From assembly GCA_003222835.1 (NCBI GenBank), contig QHXE01000167.1:1-5016 (forward strand): a stretch of DNA of 5,016 nucleotides. The letters are read 5' to 3'. Source of the DNA: Acidobacteriota bacterium (GTDB lineage: Bacteria; Acidobacteriota; Blastocatellia; Pyrinomonadales; Pyrinomonadaceae). The notes under the pieces were generated by a model, which saw only the letters and a program-made list of their open reading frames with translations, did no database searches and was not told where the DNA came from. Positions 1 to 5,016 of the stretch are shown here, piece by piece. How positions within the stretch are numbered: position 1 is the stretch's first letter; each line of letters begins with the position of its first letter. The translations under genes and the position numbers were made by a program.

Positions 1-30
1 GACACGCAGTCTCCGTAAGTGCTTGATTCT

Positions 31-121
31 ATCGGTAGAGCAAAGGTGGCTCGAACCCCTGACCTCCGCATTACACTGAAACGACGGTCGGCACTGGTAA
101 ATCATTGAAACAATGAACGTT
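31..121 (-). repeat. tRNA-derived tandem repeat, unit A (most decayed copy)
   Basis: Positions 31-73 match the 3' half of the intact tRNA-Ala (208-250) at 37 of 43 positions. They include the T-loop sequence TCGAACCCC and the 3' strand of the anticodon stem. Positions 74-121 are a 48-nt spacer that matches the spacer of the next unit at 36 of 48 positions without gaps. The acceptor strand no longer pairs with the tRNA 5' end and no 5' half is present, so this is not a functional tRNA. The spacer carries a perfect inverted repeat, TCATTG-AAA-CAATGA, at 102-116. On the tRNA's own strand this unit lies downstream of the gene. Any further copies would lie left of the window. Confidence 0.75.
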
Positions 122-207
122 ATTGGTGGAGCAGAGGGGAAGCCCTGACCGCCGCATTGCACCAAAACGAAGGTCAGCGACAGTAAATCATTGAAACGAT
201 GAGTGCT
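122..207 (-). repeat. tRNA-derived tandem repeat, unit B
   Basis: Positions 122-159 repeat the tRNA-Ala 3' half beginning at 208, with an identical first 18 bases, a deletion of about 5 nt that removes the T-loop, and two or three substitutions. Positions 160-207 are the 48-nt spacer shared with unit A, with the inverted repeat at 188-202 (TCATTG-AAA-CGATGA, one G-T pair). The unit abuts the intact tRNA directly. It is closer to the intact gene than unit A in its substitutions, which suggests it is a younger copy. With the T-loop gone it cannot be a working tRNA. Confidence 0.78.
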
Positions 208-209
208 AT

Positions 210-286
<77 letters not shown>

Positions 287-294
287 ATGCGGAA

Positions 295-323
295 AAGATA
301 CTACAGTTTCAAGTTAGCCACAA
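295..323 (-). promoter_or_regulatory. Candidate promoter for the tRNA-Ala gene
   Basis: On the minus strand, TTGTGG (318-323) and TATCTT (295-300) are separated by exactly 17 bases, and the -10-like hexamer ends 8 bases before the first tRNA base. Spacing and placement fit a sigma70-type promoter. The hexamers match the consensus at only three and four of six positions, so this rests mostly on geometry. Confidence 0.35.
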
Positions 324-330
324 AAGCGCG

Positions 331-386
331 CTGTCGCTACTGAGCTACCCAGAGTCTCGCGACTTCGAACCGCGGCGCTCGCTGAG
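331..386 (-). pseudogene. Possible tRNA-Ala 5'-half remnants
   Basis: Two short stretches on the tRNA's 5' side resemble its 5' half on the same strand. Positions 339-348 read GTAGCTCAGT, identical to the D-arm region of the gene. Positions 358-386 read CTCAG, then GAGCGCCGCG, then TTCG, which is the D-arm-to-anticodon segment lacking about 7 nt of the D loop and carrying one inserted G before TTCG. The order and strand agree with decayed tandem tRNA copies. GTAGCTCAG is common to many tRNAs and the matches are short, so coincidence cannot be excluded. Confidence 0.35.
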
Positions 387-524
387 TGCGGTTTACTTCT
401 CTCGTTCATTCTTCCATCACGCACGCTCATCCATTCATCGCCCAGCGTCATTGTGGAGTTAAGTCGAGCGCTTCGACGACCCGTGTAAATGCTATCTGCG
501 CTCAACAACGTTAAGCTACTTCTC

Positions 525-1289
525 ATGAAAGTTGCCGCTTACCAAGCTCCACTGCGCGCCACTAGCTCGATGGATGTCCTTTATCTGATTAGCGAACAGG
601 TCGACTGGTGTGAATCGAACGGTGTAGAGATTTTATGTTGTCCAGAGGGCGTATTGGGAGGCCTGGCTGATTACGCTGGTCGGCCCATCGACATCGCGAT
701 CGATGTGGAGGCTGGTCAACTGCACGGGCTGCTGGCGCCACTTGCGAGTGACGAAGTCGGGACCATTCTCGGGTTCACGGAAATTGATCGACTGGGTCGA
801 CTCTACAACTCCGCAGCAGTCTTTCATAAAGGATCTGTCGTCGGTGTATATCGCAAGCTCTATCCGGCAATCAACAGGTCGATCTACGAGGCCGGGGAGA
901 AGCTGCCTGTCTTCACGGTTGGCGGCCTGACTTTCGGAATCATAATTTGCAACGACTCGAACTATTACGAGCCAGCCAGAATCATGGCGGCTCAAGGCGC
1001 GACAGCTTTGTTTGTGCCCACGAACAATGGCCTGCCGCCGGCGAAAGCGGGGCCGGAATTGGTCGCCCAAGCAAGGAACGTTGACGTCGCTCGGGCGATC
1101 GAGAACAGCGTTTACGTGATCCGTGCCGATGTGGCAGGGCGTACTGAGAGCCTGGTGTCATACGGATCATCAGGGATCGTGTCGCCCGACGGCGTGGTGC
1201 TTCAGTCAGCACGGCAACTTGGCCCGGACCTCATCGTGGCTGAGATTGAAACTACATCTCCGGCAAAGAAACCTTCAACGAAGGATTGA
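525..1289 (+). CDS. Carbon-nitrogen hydrolase (nitrilase superfamily)
   Basis: A 254-residue cytoplasmic amidase/nitrilase-like hydrolase. The whole protein is one CN_hydrolase domain. All three catalytic residues are visible: the general base Glu41 in PEGVLGGL, Lys111 in VYRKLYP, and the nucleophile Cys142 in IICNDSNYYEP. The family Glu of the EAGEKLPVF segment is also present. This family cleaves carbon-nitrogen bonds of amides, ureides or nitriles; the substrate cannot be told from the sequence. Length is normal for a stand-alone member. The start at 525 gives the typical N-terminus MKVAAYQAPL. An in-frame ATG at 489 would add 12 residues that do not look like the family. Neither start has a convincing ribosome binding site. 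No functional partner lies next to it: the tRNA upstream is on the opposite strand and the downstream region is poor in genes. Confidence 0.92.
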   Translation: MKVAAYQAPLRATSSMDVLYLISEQVDWCESNGVEILCCPEGVLGGLADYAGRPIDIAIDVEAGQLHGLLAPLASDEVGTILGFTEIDRLGRLYNSAAVFHKGSVVGVYRKLYPAINRSIYEAGEKLPVFTVGGLTFGIIICNDSNYYEPARIMAAQGATALFVPTNNGLPPAKAGPELVAQARNVDVARAIENSVYVIRADVAGRTESLVSYGSSGIVSPDGVVLQSARQLGPDLIVAEIETTSPAKKPSTKD

Positions 1290-1295
1290 GGCGTT

Positions 1296-1634
1296 TCACG
1301 GCCTCATCATGAATCGGAGTCGCCGAACAATTCGCTTACGGGCTTTATGAAATGCTATTTTCGGATTGTGACGGACGAGAAAATGCTGAAACTCATTAAC
1401 GGTAGTCCAGAAGATATCGGCCGTGGAAAACTCGCCCAGCGTAATCGTCGTCGCATCGTATGCTGTATTAAGCGCTTCGCGTGTCGAGCGCAACTGGTCC
1501 CGCTGGCGTTCATCATCTGCGTTGTCACGCCTGCGGGCCGAAGCTCGCTTGATCGGAAGCTTTTTACGGTAGCTCTTGCACAAAAGCCCGCCACAGAGAA
1601 ATCTGACGCACAGAACGGAGGACTGGACTACCAC
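1296..1634 (-). CDS. Doubtful hypothetical protein, possibly a decayed gene
   Basis: A 112-codon frame with a GTG start, convergent with the hydrolase gene and ending 6 bases from its stop. I do not recognise the product. From about residue 30 onward it reads like a plausible soluble, charged, helical protein, with segments such as QLRSTREALNTAYDATT and STADIFWTTVNEFQHFL and a basic C-terminus. The first 30 residues look like noise, and there is no Shine-Dalgarno site upstream of the GTG. The frame stays open to about 1754 without an ATG, so the real 5' end may have been lost. A competing plus-strand frame over the same bases (1347-1649) has a less protein-like composition. It may be a genuine small gene, a remnant, or chance. 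Confidence 0.28.
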   Translation of the reverse strand: MVVQSSVLCVRFLCGGLLCKSYRKKLPIKRASARRRDNADDERQRDQLRSTREALNTAYDATTITLGEFSTADIFWTTVNEFQHFLVRHNPKIAFHKARKRIVRRLRFMMRP

Positions 1635-1794
1635 TATGCCGGACGGTAAGTTGGCCCGCGCGCGCCTCGATCTAACGCGCGTGAAATGAAGAGATCGTCT
1701 GGTCGTCGGCTGGCCCTGGGACGCTGGGCCTGCTGGGGCTTTCAGAAGTCGGGCTCAGTCACGGTAAGAGGAGTGACGCTGCGTTCTCGCAACC
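1635..1794. other. Spacer before the ankyrin gene, no gene seen
   Basis: Together with 1290-1634 this makes about 500 bases without a confident gene. It contains a CGCGCG inverted pair (1657-1662 and 1676-1681) with no T tract after it, and a GGCCC/GGGCC pair (1712-1716 and 1726-1730). A purine-rich GAGGAG lies at 1768-1773, but it is 21 bases from the ATG at 1795, too far for an ordinary ribosome binding site. No convincing promoter is visible. Confidence 0.5.
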
Positions 1795-2337
1795 ATGAAA
1801 ACGATGAAGAGCCAGAGTGACATGTCTTTCCAAGACGCGGTGCGCGGATTAATGGCTGGAGACTTTTCCCGTCTTGCGCCGCTGTTTGATACTCCTTCCG
1901 ATGGTTCGCCTTGTCCGGTCATTAAATGGTATGAAGGCAGCCTCTTCGCCCGTGAACCGAAGGCGCTGGCGGAGGCATTCACCTGCGCTTGTTTCAATGG
2001 CTGCACGCACGTCGTCGAGTATTTTCTCGCGAGGGGAGCCGATCCCAGCGGCGGGATCAATACCGGCCTGAATGCATTTCACTGGGCGGCGAATCGGGGA
2101 CAGTTGAAGACCGTCGAGATTCTTATCCAGAACAAGTCTCCCCTTGAAACGCTGAACATGTACGGTGGAACGGTTTTGGGCTGCACTGTATGGTCAGCCG
2201 TTCACGAGCCAGGGCCAGATCGCATCCGGATCATCGAAGCTTTGCTCAACGCCGGGGCGAATGTCAGCGCGGCCGATTATCCATCGGGTGACGAACGTGT
2301 TGACGAGGTTCTCAGACGTCACGGAGCAACAAGATGA
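1795..2337 (+). CDS. Ankyrin-repeat protein
   Basis: A 180-residue protein, probably cytoplasmic, as it has no signal peptide or membrane segment. After an N-terminal helical region (about residues 10-55), ankyrin units run at about 56-88 (core NGCTHVVEYFLARGADP), 90-122 (AFHWAANRGQLKTVEILIQ) and 124-161 (IIEALLNAGANVSAAD, with a few extra residues in the turn), followed by a short degenerate cap ending in VLRRHGA. Ankyrin stacks bind other proteins; the partner is unknown. The start at 1795 is the first possible codon after an in-frame TGA at 1774. In-frame ATGs at 1804 and 1822 are alternatives, and the one at 1822 (MSFQDAVRGLMAGDF) begins at what looks like conserved sequence. No ribosome binding site decides between them. 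It stands alone; an attC-like sequence follows its stop. Confidence 0.88.
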   Translation: MKTMKSQSDMSFQDAVRGLMAGDFSRLAPLFDTPSDGSPCPVIKWYEGSLFAREPKALAEAFTCACFNGCTHVVEYFLARGADPSGGINTGLNAFHWAANRGQLKTVEILIQNKSPLETLNMYGGTVLGCTVWSAVHEPGPDRIRIIEALLNAGANVSAADYPSGDERVDEVLRRHGATR

Positions 2338-2344
2338 CAACACC

Positions 2345-2422
2345 GCCTAACCATGCGCTGGCAGCGAACGTCGGCATCGCGCTCCGGTTCCAATCGCAGC
2401 GCCCGGTCAACGGACGATAGGT
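2345..2422 (+). repeat. Degenerate integron attC-like site (candidate)
   Basis: Seven bases after the ankyrin stop comes GCCTAAC (2345-2351), an exact match to the attC R'' consensus RYYYAAC. At 2416-2422, GATAGGT departs from the R' consensus GTTRRRY at one base only and can pair with GCCTAAC at six of seven positions. An inner pair, GCGCTG (2355-2360) and CAGCGC (2397-2402), is complementary. The size of 78 bp and the position right behind a short ORF fit a gene cassette. Against it, the inner arms are placed asymmetrically, and no integrase or second attC is in the window. If real, it is probably a decayed or orphan site. Confidence 0.27.
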
Positions 2423-2485
2423 GCCGTTTTCGGAATCGGATTCAGCGCTTCAATCTTGAATACAAACGGTTTCGGTGACGCTGGA

Positions 2486-2521
2486 ATAGACTTTAGTGCG
2501 GAGGGACGGCATAGCTTTTAG
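2486..2521. repeat. Short imperfect direct repeat in the spacer before the kinase operon
   Basis: ATAGACTTTAG (2486-2496) and ATAGCTTTTAG (2511-2521) are 25 bases apart start to start, and each is followed by a G-rich GCG-containing stretch. They lie just before the ATG at 2525. They could be two half-sites for a regulator or a piece of a dispersed intergenic repeat. No clear sigma70 promoter is seen in 2423-2524. Confidence 0.25.
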
Positions 2522-2524
2522 GCG

Positions 2525-2698
2525 ATGCAGATGAAACTTACATTCAAAATCGTGCTCCTCATGGCAGTTTCCGTGGCGCTCAGTGCTGCTGTTTTGGCGC
2601 AAGAGTTAAGGCGATCGGGATTTCTGGCTGCCTTATGCAGCGAGCTACGTGACGCTGTTTGTCTCGCATCTCGGGCGAACCTTCTTTGGAGCGATTAA
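2525..2698 (+). pseudogene. Signal-peptide ORF, likely truncated gene remnant, overlapping the kinase out of frame
   Basis: A 57-residue frame starting ATG at 2525 (a second ATG at 2531). Residues 3-25 form a textbook Sec signal peptide: basic MKLTFK start, hydrophobic core IVLLMAVSVALSAAV, and a cleavage site after VLA before QE. After about codon 28 the frame becomes the +1 shadow of the kinase gene and reads low-quality sequence to a TAA at 2696. So only the export signal of a secreted protein seems to remain, and its mature part is absent. A weak AGG lies upstream at 2520-2522. The simplest reading is a deletion that joined the start of a secreted-protein gene to the 5' region of the kinase gene near 2605-2612. 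It could instead be a real short exported peptide. Confidence 0.5.
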
Positions 2699-3650
2699 GG
2701 GGTCGATCTTAAACGTTCTCCCCGCTGCCTTGTTAGGTGTCGGTGTGGTAGCCGTTTCCCAACGGCTTTCCTGGTCAGCGAACCGCCGTTACCGGTTTCT
2801 ATCAGTTCATCTGCTGCTGGCTGCTCTCTATGTAGTTTTATGGATGAATGCCGTGCCGTTTCTCAATGCGCTGGGCCAACTAATTCAGTATGGCTCCTGG
2901 AATTTCAGACGCGAGGGTTCATTTCAGGGCGGGTTCTTCACCGGCTTACTGATCTACGTCACCATCGCCGGCATCGTCTATGCGGTGCAGACAACCGAGC
3001 GGCTGCGCGCCGAAGAGGCCCGGGCCACACGGGCGGAGAGTCTTCACACTCGTGCTGAGCTCGAGGCGCTGCGCGCGCAACTCAATCCACATTTTCTGTT
3101 CAATACACTGCATTCACTGATGGCCCTGGTGAGACACGATCCACTCGCGGCGGAAGACGCATTGGAGAGATTAGCTTCACTATTACGGCACACGCTCATG
3201 ACCATGAAAGATGCCGAAGACGTTGCCCTCTCAGACGAGCTGGACTTCGTTGAGAATTATTTGGCGCTGGAACATCTGCGCCTGGGCGAGCGCCTTCGAT
3301 TTGAAAAGAATATCCAACCTGAGAGTCTCGGCTGCTACCTGCCGCCGTTTACGCTCCAGCCTTTAATCGAAAATTCGATCAGGCACGCAATTGCGATTCA
3401 ACCGCGAGGCGGTTTTCTTCAGATTAAGACCGAGCGTCGCAACGGCATCTTGCGCCTCGAAGTATTGGACGATGGCCCAGGCGCAAATCCGGAAGATGTG
3501 GAAGCTTCAAAAGGAATTGGAGTAAGAACTGTGCGGCAGCGGCTGATGACCCGCTATGGAGAGCAAGCAAGCTTTCGTTTGCAGACCCAGCCGGGAAAGG
3601 GCTTTTCAGTTCACATCGAGATCCCGGCGAATGGATTGGTGACAGCATAA
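2649..3650 (+). CDS. LytS-like sensor histidine kinase, 5' end probably truncated
   Basis: A 333-residue membrane sensor kinase of the His_kinase PF06580 type. Membrane segments lie at about residues 19-38, 50-72 and 95-114, followed by a charged, helical linker (115-140). The phosphoacceptor His148 sits in QLNPHFLFN. The ATP-binding half shows the N box PLIENSIRHA (Asn242), the G1 motif DDGPG (274-278) and the G2 motif KGIGVRTVRQRL. It should phosphorylate the regulator encoded one base downstream. The only usable start is GTG at 2649, without a clear ribosome binding site. Upstream in the same frame the codons 2622-2648 read FWLPYAASY, which looks like the beginning of a first membrane helix, but the frame closes at TAA 2607-2609 with no ATG, GTG or TTG in between. 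The catalytic part is complete; whether the protein is made and sorted properly is uncertain. Confidence 0.9.
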   Translation: MTLFVSHLGRTFFGAIKGSILNVLPAALLGVGVVAVSQRLSWSANRRYRFLSVHLLLAALYVVLWMNAVPFLNALGQLIQYGSWNFRREGSFQGGFFTGLLIYVTIAGIVYAVQTTERLRAEEARATRAESLHTRAELEALRAQLNPHFLFNTLHSLMALVRHDPLAAEDALERLASLLRHTLMTMKDAEDVALSDELDFVENYLALEHLRLGERLRFEKNIQPESLGCYLPPFTLQPLIENSIRHAIAIQPRGGFLQIKTERRNGILRLEVLDDGPGANPEDVEASKGIGVRTVRQRLMTRYGEQASFRLQTQPGKGFSVHIEIPANGLVTA

Positions 3651-3651
3651 G

Positions 3652-4419
3652 ATGGAAGCAGAACGCTCAATTCGCGCGCTGATCGTTGAGGACGAACCGC
3701 TGGCCAGGCAAACGATCAAGGACTTCGTCCAGGGTGAAGACTGGCTGAAAGTCGTAGGTGAAGCGGCGGACGGCGATAGCGCGATAACACTCATCGATGA
3801 TTTGCGCCCCGATCTGGTTTTTCTGGATGTGAGAATGCCGGGTTTGACCGGCCTGCAAGTCTTGGAAAGTATCAAACATGATCCCGAAGTGGTCTTTACG
3901 ACTGCTTATGACGATCATGCTGTCACTGCATTTGAATTGGAAGCGCTCGATTACATTCTCAAGCCTTTCGGACGTGAACGCTTCCGTCAGATGTTGACGC
4001 GAGTGAAGCTCCGCTTAGTTGACTCGAACGGAAAGCCTGAACCTTCGGTTTGCGAAAGAGCGCAGCGTGCGCTGGAAACAAAACCAGTCGAGCATCTGCT
4101 TCGCCTGTTCGTCCGGGATCGCCGTGGCCGGGTCGTGCACGTTCGGGTTGCTGAAGTCACGCGGCTGGTCGGGGCCGATGATTATGTAGAGCTGCATGTA
4201 AGCAACGCATCGTATCTGGTGAAGGTTACTCTGACTGAATTCGAAGCGCGGCTCGATCCGAAGCACTTTCGTCGCATACATCGATCGGCCATCGTCAATC
4301 TGGATCATGTAGTCTCGTGCAAACCAATCGATCGCCGCCTGCGTCTTAAACTGAGTGACGGTTCGGAAGTGATCGCGAGCCGCAGCGGTTCCCGGAATCT
4401 TCGGGATCTCTTCGTTTGA
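3652..4419 (+). CDS. LytTR-family response regulator
   Basis: A 255-residue cytoplasmic transcription regulator of the LytR/AlgR class. The receiver domain covers about residues 7-120. It has the acidic pocket VEDEP (Glu13, Asp14), phosphoacceptor Asp59 in FLDVRMPG, the switch residue Thr84 in FTTAYDD, and Lys104-Pro105 in ILKPF. A linker of about 30 residues leads to a LytTR DNA-binding domain (about 149-254) with the typical ADDYVELH, HFRRIHRSAIVNLDHV and RLKLSDGSEVIASR segments. Length is usual for the family. The ATG lies one base after the kinase stop, so the two genes are co-transcribed and probably translationally coupled; no strong ribosome binding site is seen. Its target promoters are unknown, and I found no clear LytTR direct-repeat site in the window. 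Confidence 0.95.
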   Translation: MEAERSIRALIVEDEPLARQTIKDFVQGEDWLKVVGEAADGDSAITLIDDLRPDLVFLDVRMPGLTGLQVLESIKHDPEVVFTTAYDDHAVTAFELEALDYILKPFGRERFRQMLTRVKLRLVDSNGKPEPSVCERAQRALETKPVEHLLRLFVRDRRGRVVHVRVAEVTRLVGADDYVELHVSNASYLVKVTLTEFEARLDPKHFRRIHRSAIVNLDHVVSCKPIDRRLRLKLSDGSEVIASRSGSRNLRDLFV

Positions 4420-4425
4420 TCCCGA
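4401..4425 (+). terminator. Hairpin across the regulator stop codon (possible terminator)
   Basis: TCGGGATC (4401-4408) and GATCCCGA (4418-4425) form a perfect 8-bp stem around a 9-base loop that contains the end of the regulator gene and the first base of its TGA. The bases that follow (TTCACCATTG) have no run of T, so it is not a standard intrinsic terminator. It may instead protect the 3' end of the kinase-regulator mRNA or weaken read-through into the next gene. Confidence 0.35.
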
Positions 4426-4434
4426 TTCACCATT

Positions 4435-4452
4435 GTAATGTCGTTACCGTAA
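4435..4452. promoter_or_regulatory. GTAA/TTAC inverted-repeat cluster, possible operator
   Basis: In the 79-base gap after the regulator, GTAA (4435-4438), TTAC (4444-4447) and GTAA (4449-4452) form two overlapping short palindromes. The placement upstream of the secreted-protein gene suits an operator. Four-base arms are common by chance, and no good promoter hexamers accompany them. Confidence 0.15.
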
Positions 4453-4485
4453 TAGAGGTTCGTGAATTTCAAGTCTTTCTGAATT

Positions 4486-4492
4486 GAGGAGG
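4486..4492 (+). promoter_or_regulatory. Strong ribosome binding site that points to an ACG start
   Basis: GAGGAGG is the best Shine-Dalgarno sequence in the window. Six bases separate it from the ACG at 4499, the ideal spacing for initiation. The next in-frame ATG (4556) is 63 bases away. The site therefore marks 4499 as the ancestral or actual start. Confidence 0.7.
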
Positions 4493-4498
4493 CCCAAG

Positions 4499-5016
4499 AC
4501 GAATACGATTAGGACGATTTCACGATTCGGATCAATTGTCTGCCTGCTGAACGCAATGTTTTGGATATCAACAGCGCATGCTCAACAGGACGTATGGCCG
4601 AATTGGAGCAAAGCTCCTTTTGCGGTCTTGCTGGTAACGCCTGATGACGAATTTCTCATTCGCCATCCTAAGCCCTCGGGCGATTTTGCGAAGCTGGCCT
4701 ACGACCCTCTGTTGAAATCAGACGTCTATTATCGCAAGCGAACCATGCCGACAAGTTTTCTGGCCACGTTTCCAATCAGCGGCAGCATGATTCCAACTAT
4801 AGTTGTGGGCCAGGCTGAGCGCACCTGGGTCAAGACCTCGACGCCCTGGGTCATCACGCTGCTGCACGAACACTTTCACCAGTTGCAGGAAGCGCCGTCG
4901 AACTACTATGCAGAAGTGGCCGCATTGAATCTCGCGCACGGAGATCAGACCGGCATGTGGATGCTTAACTATGCTTTTCCTTATGACCGAAAGGAAGTGC
5001 AGGAACAGTTCGCTTT
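4499..5016 (+). CDS. Secreted protein with HExxH motif (5' part; non-standard ACG start)
   Basis: An open frame of 172 codons that runs off the window. Residues 1-28 form a Sec signal peptide: NTIRTISRF, hydrophobic GSIVCLLNAMFWIS, and a cleavage site after AHA before QQD. The mature part contains HEHFH at residues 123-127, the HExxH zinc-binding pattern of many metallopeptidases, in the context TPWVITLLHEHFHQLQ. Nearby Glu131, Glu139 and His147 are possible third ligands. GDQTGMWMLNYAFPYD follows. I do not recognise the family; a metal-dependent hydrolase acting outside the cytoplasm is an inference from the motif. The start was chosen from the Shine-Dalgarno site and the signal peptide; the codon there is ACG, so it is either a rare start or a mutated ATG. 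ATG 4556 would leave too short a signal. It is separated from the regulator gene by 79 bases and has its own ribosome binding site. Confidence 0.72.

Noticed and set aside
463..477. GTCGA-GCGCT-TCGAC inverted repeat upstream of the hydrolase gene
   Set aside because: Five-base arms with no neighbouring promoter hexamers; too short to support an operator.
314..526. Minus-strand 70-residue frame
   Set aside because: It covers tRNA-debris spacer, has no homology-like motifs or ribosome binding site, and has a Ser/Arg-rich composition typical of noise.
633..1212. Minus-strand and alternate-frame open frames inside the hydrolase gene
   Set aside because: The plus-strand hydrolase has all catalytic motifs; these are shadows of it.
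1347..1649. Plus-strand 100-residue frame in the gene-poor region
   Set aside because: No ribosome binding site, odd composition rich in Arg and Cys, no motif. The minus-strand frame over the same bases is somewhat more protein-like.
1657..1681. CGCGCG inverted pair as a terminator of the hydrolase transcript
   Set aside because: CGCGCG is self-complementary and frequent in GC-rich stretches, the loop is 13 bases, and there is no T run.
1686..1820. Small plus-strand ORF beginning MKRSSGRR ahead of the ankyrin gene
   Set aside because: No ribosome binding site, low-quality composition, and it overlaps the ankyrin start.
4420..4498. LytTR binding site (paired GTT-containing repeats) that would let the regulator control the downstream gene
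   Set aside because: The GTT-containing stretch at 4443-4445 does not fit the flanking consensus and no second repeat at the right spacing is present.
4718..4939. Minus-strand 73-residue frame
   Set aside because: Shadow of the HExxH protein frame, which has a signal peptide and ribosome binding site.

Overview
This 5 kb bacterial window has moderate GC. It holds a tRNA gene surrounded by tRNA-derived repeats and remnants, a nitrilase-superfamily hydrolase, a small ankyrin-repeat protein, a LytS/LytR-type two-component pair, and the 5' part of a secreted protein with an HExxH motif. The taxon cannot be fixed from the sequence. The mixture of a PF06580-type histidine kinase with a LytTR regulator, ankyrin proteins and loosely packed genes with eroded spacers would fit a soil bacterium such as an Acidobacteriota member, but this is a weak guess.

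Layout. Positions 1-290 contain a complete minus-strand tRNA-Ala (anticodon CGC, encoded CCA). Downstream of it on its own strand are two tandem units, each made of a 48-nt spacer plus a decayed copy of the tRNA 3' half. Positions 331-386, on its 5' side, carry shorter matches to the tRNA 5' half. Positions 525-1289 (+) encode the C-N hydrolase with an intact Glu-Lys-Cys triad. Positions 1290-1794 hold no confident gene; a minus-strand frame at 1296-1634 is possible. Positions 1795-2337 (+) encode the ankyrin protein, followed 7 nt later by a sequence resembling a decayed integron attC site. Positions 2423-2524 are a spacer with a short imperfect direct repeat. Positions 2525-2698 carry a signal-peptide coding start that runs out of frame into the histidine kinase gene.

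The kinase (2649-3650) and the response regulator (3652-4419) are one base apart and clearly form an operon. The kinase has three visible membrane segments and the conserved His, N and G boxes, and should phosphorylate Asp59 of the regulator, which would then bind DNA through its LytTR domain. The kinase reading frame looks truncated at its N-terminus: family-like residues continue upstream of the only usable start (GTG), but no start codon is available there. After a perfect 8-bp hairpin spanning the regulator's stop codon comes a gene (4499 to the window end) with a strong Shine-Dalgarno site and a signal peptide, but ACG where the start codon should be.

The observations most worth following up are the tRNA 3'-half tandem repeats, the out-of-frame signal-peptide/kinase junction, the ACG start and the attC-like element. 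I see no CRISPR array, transposase, integrase, or recognisable defence system.
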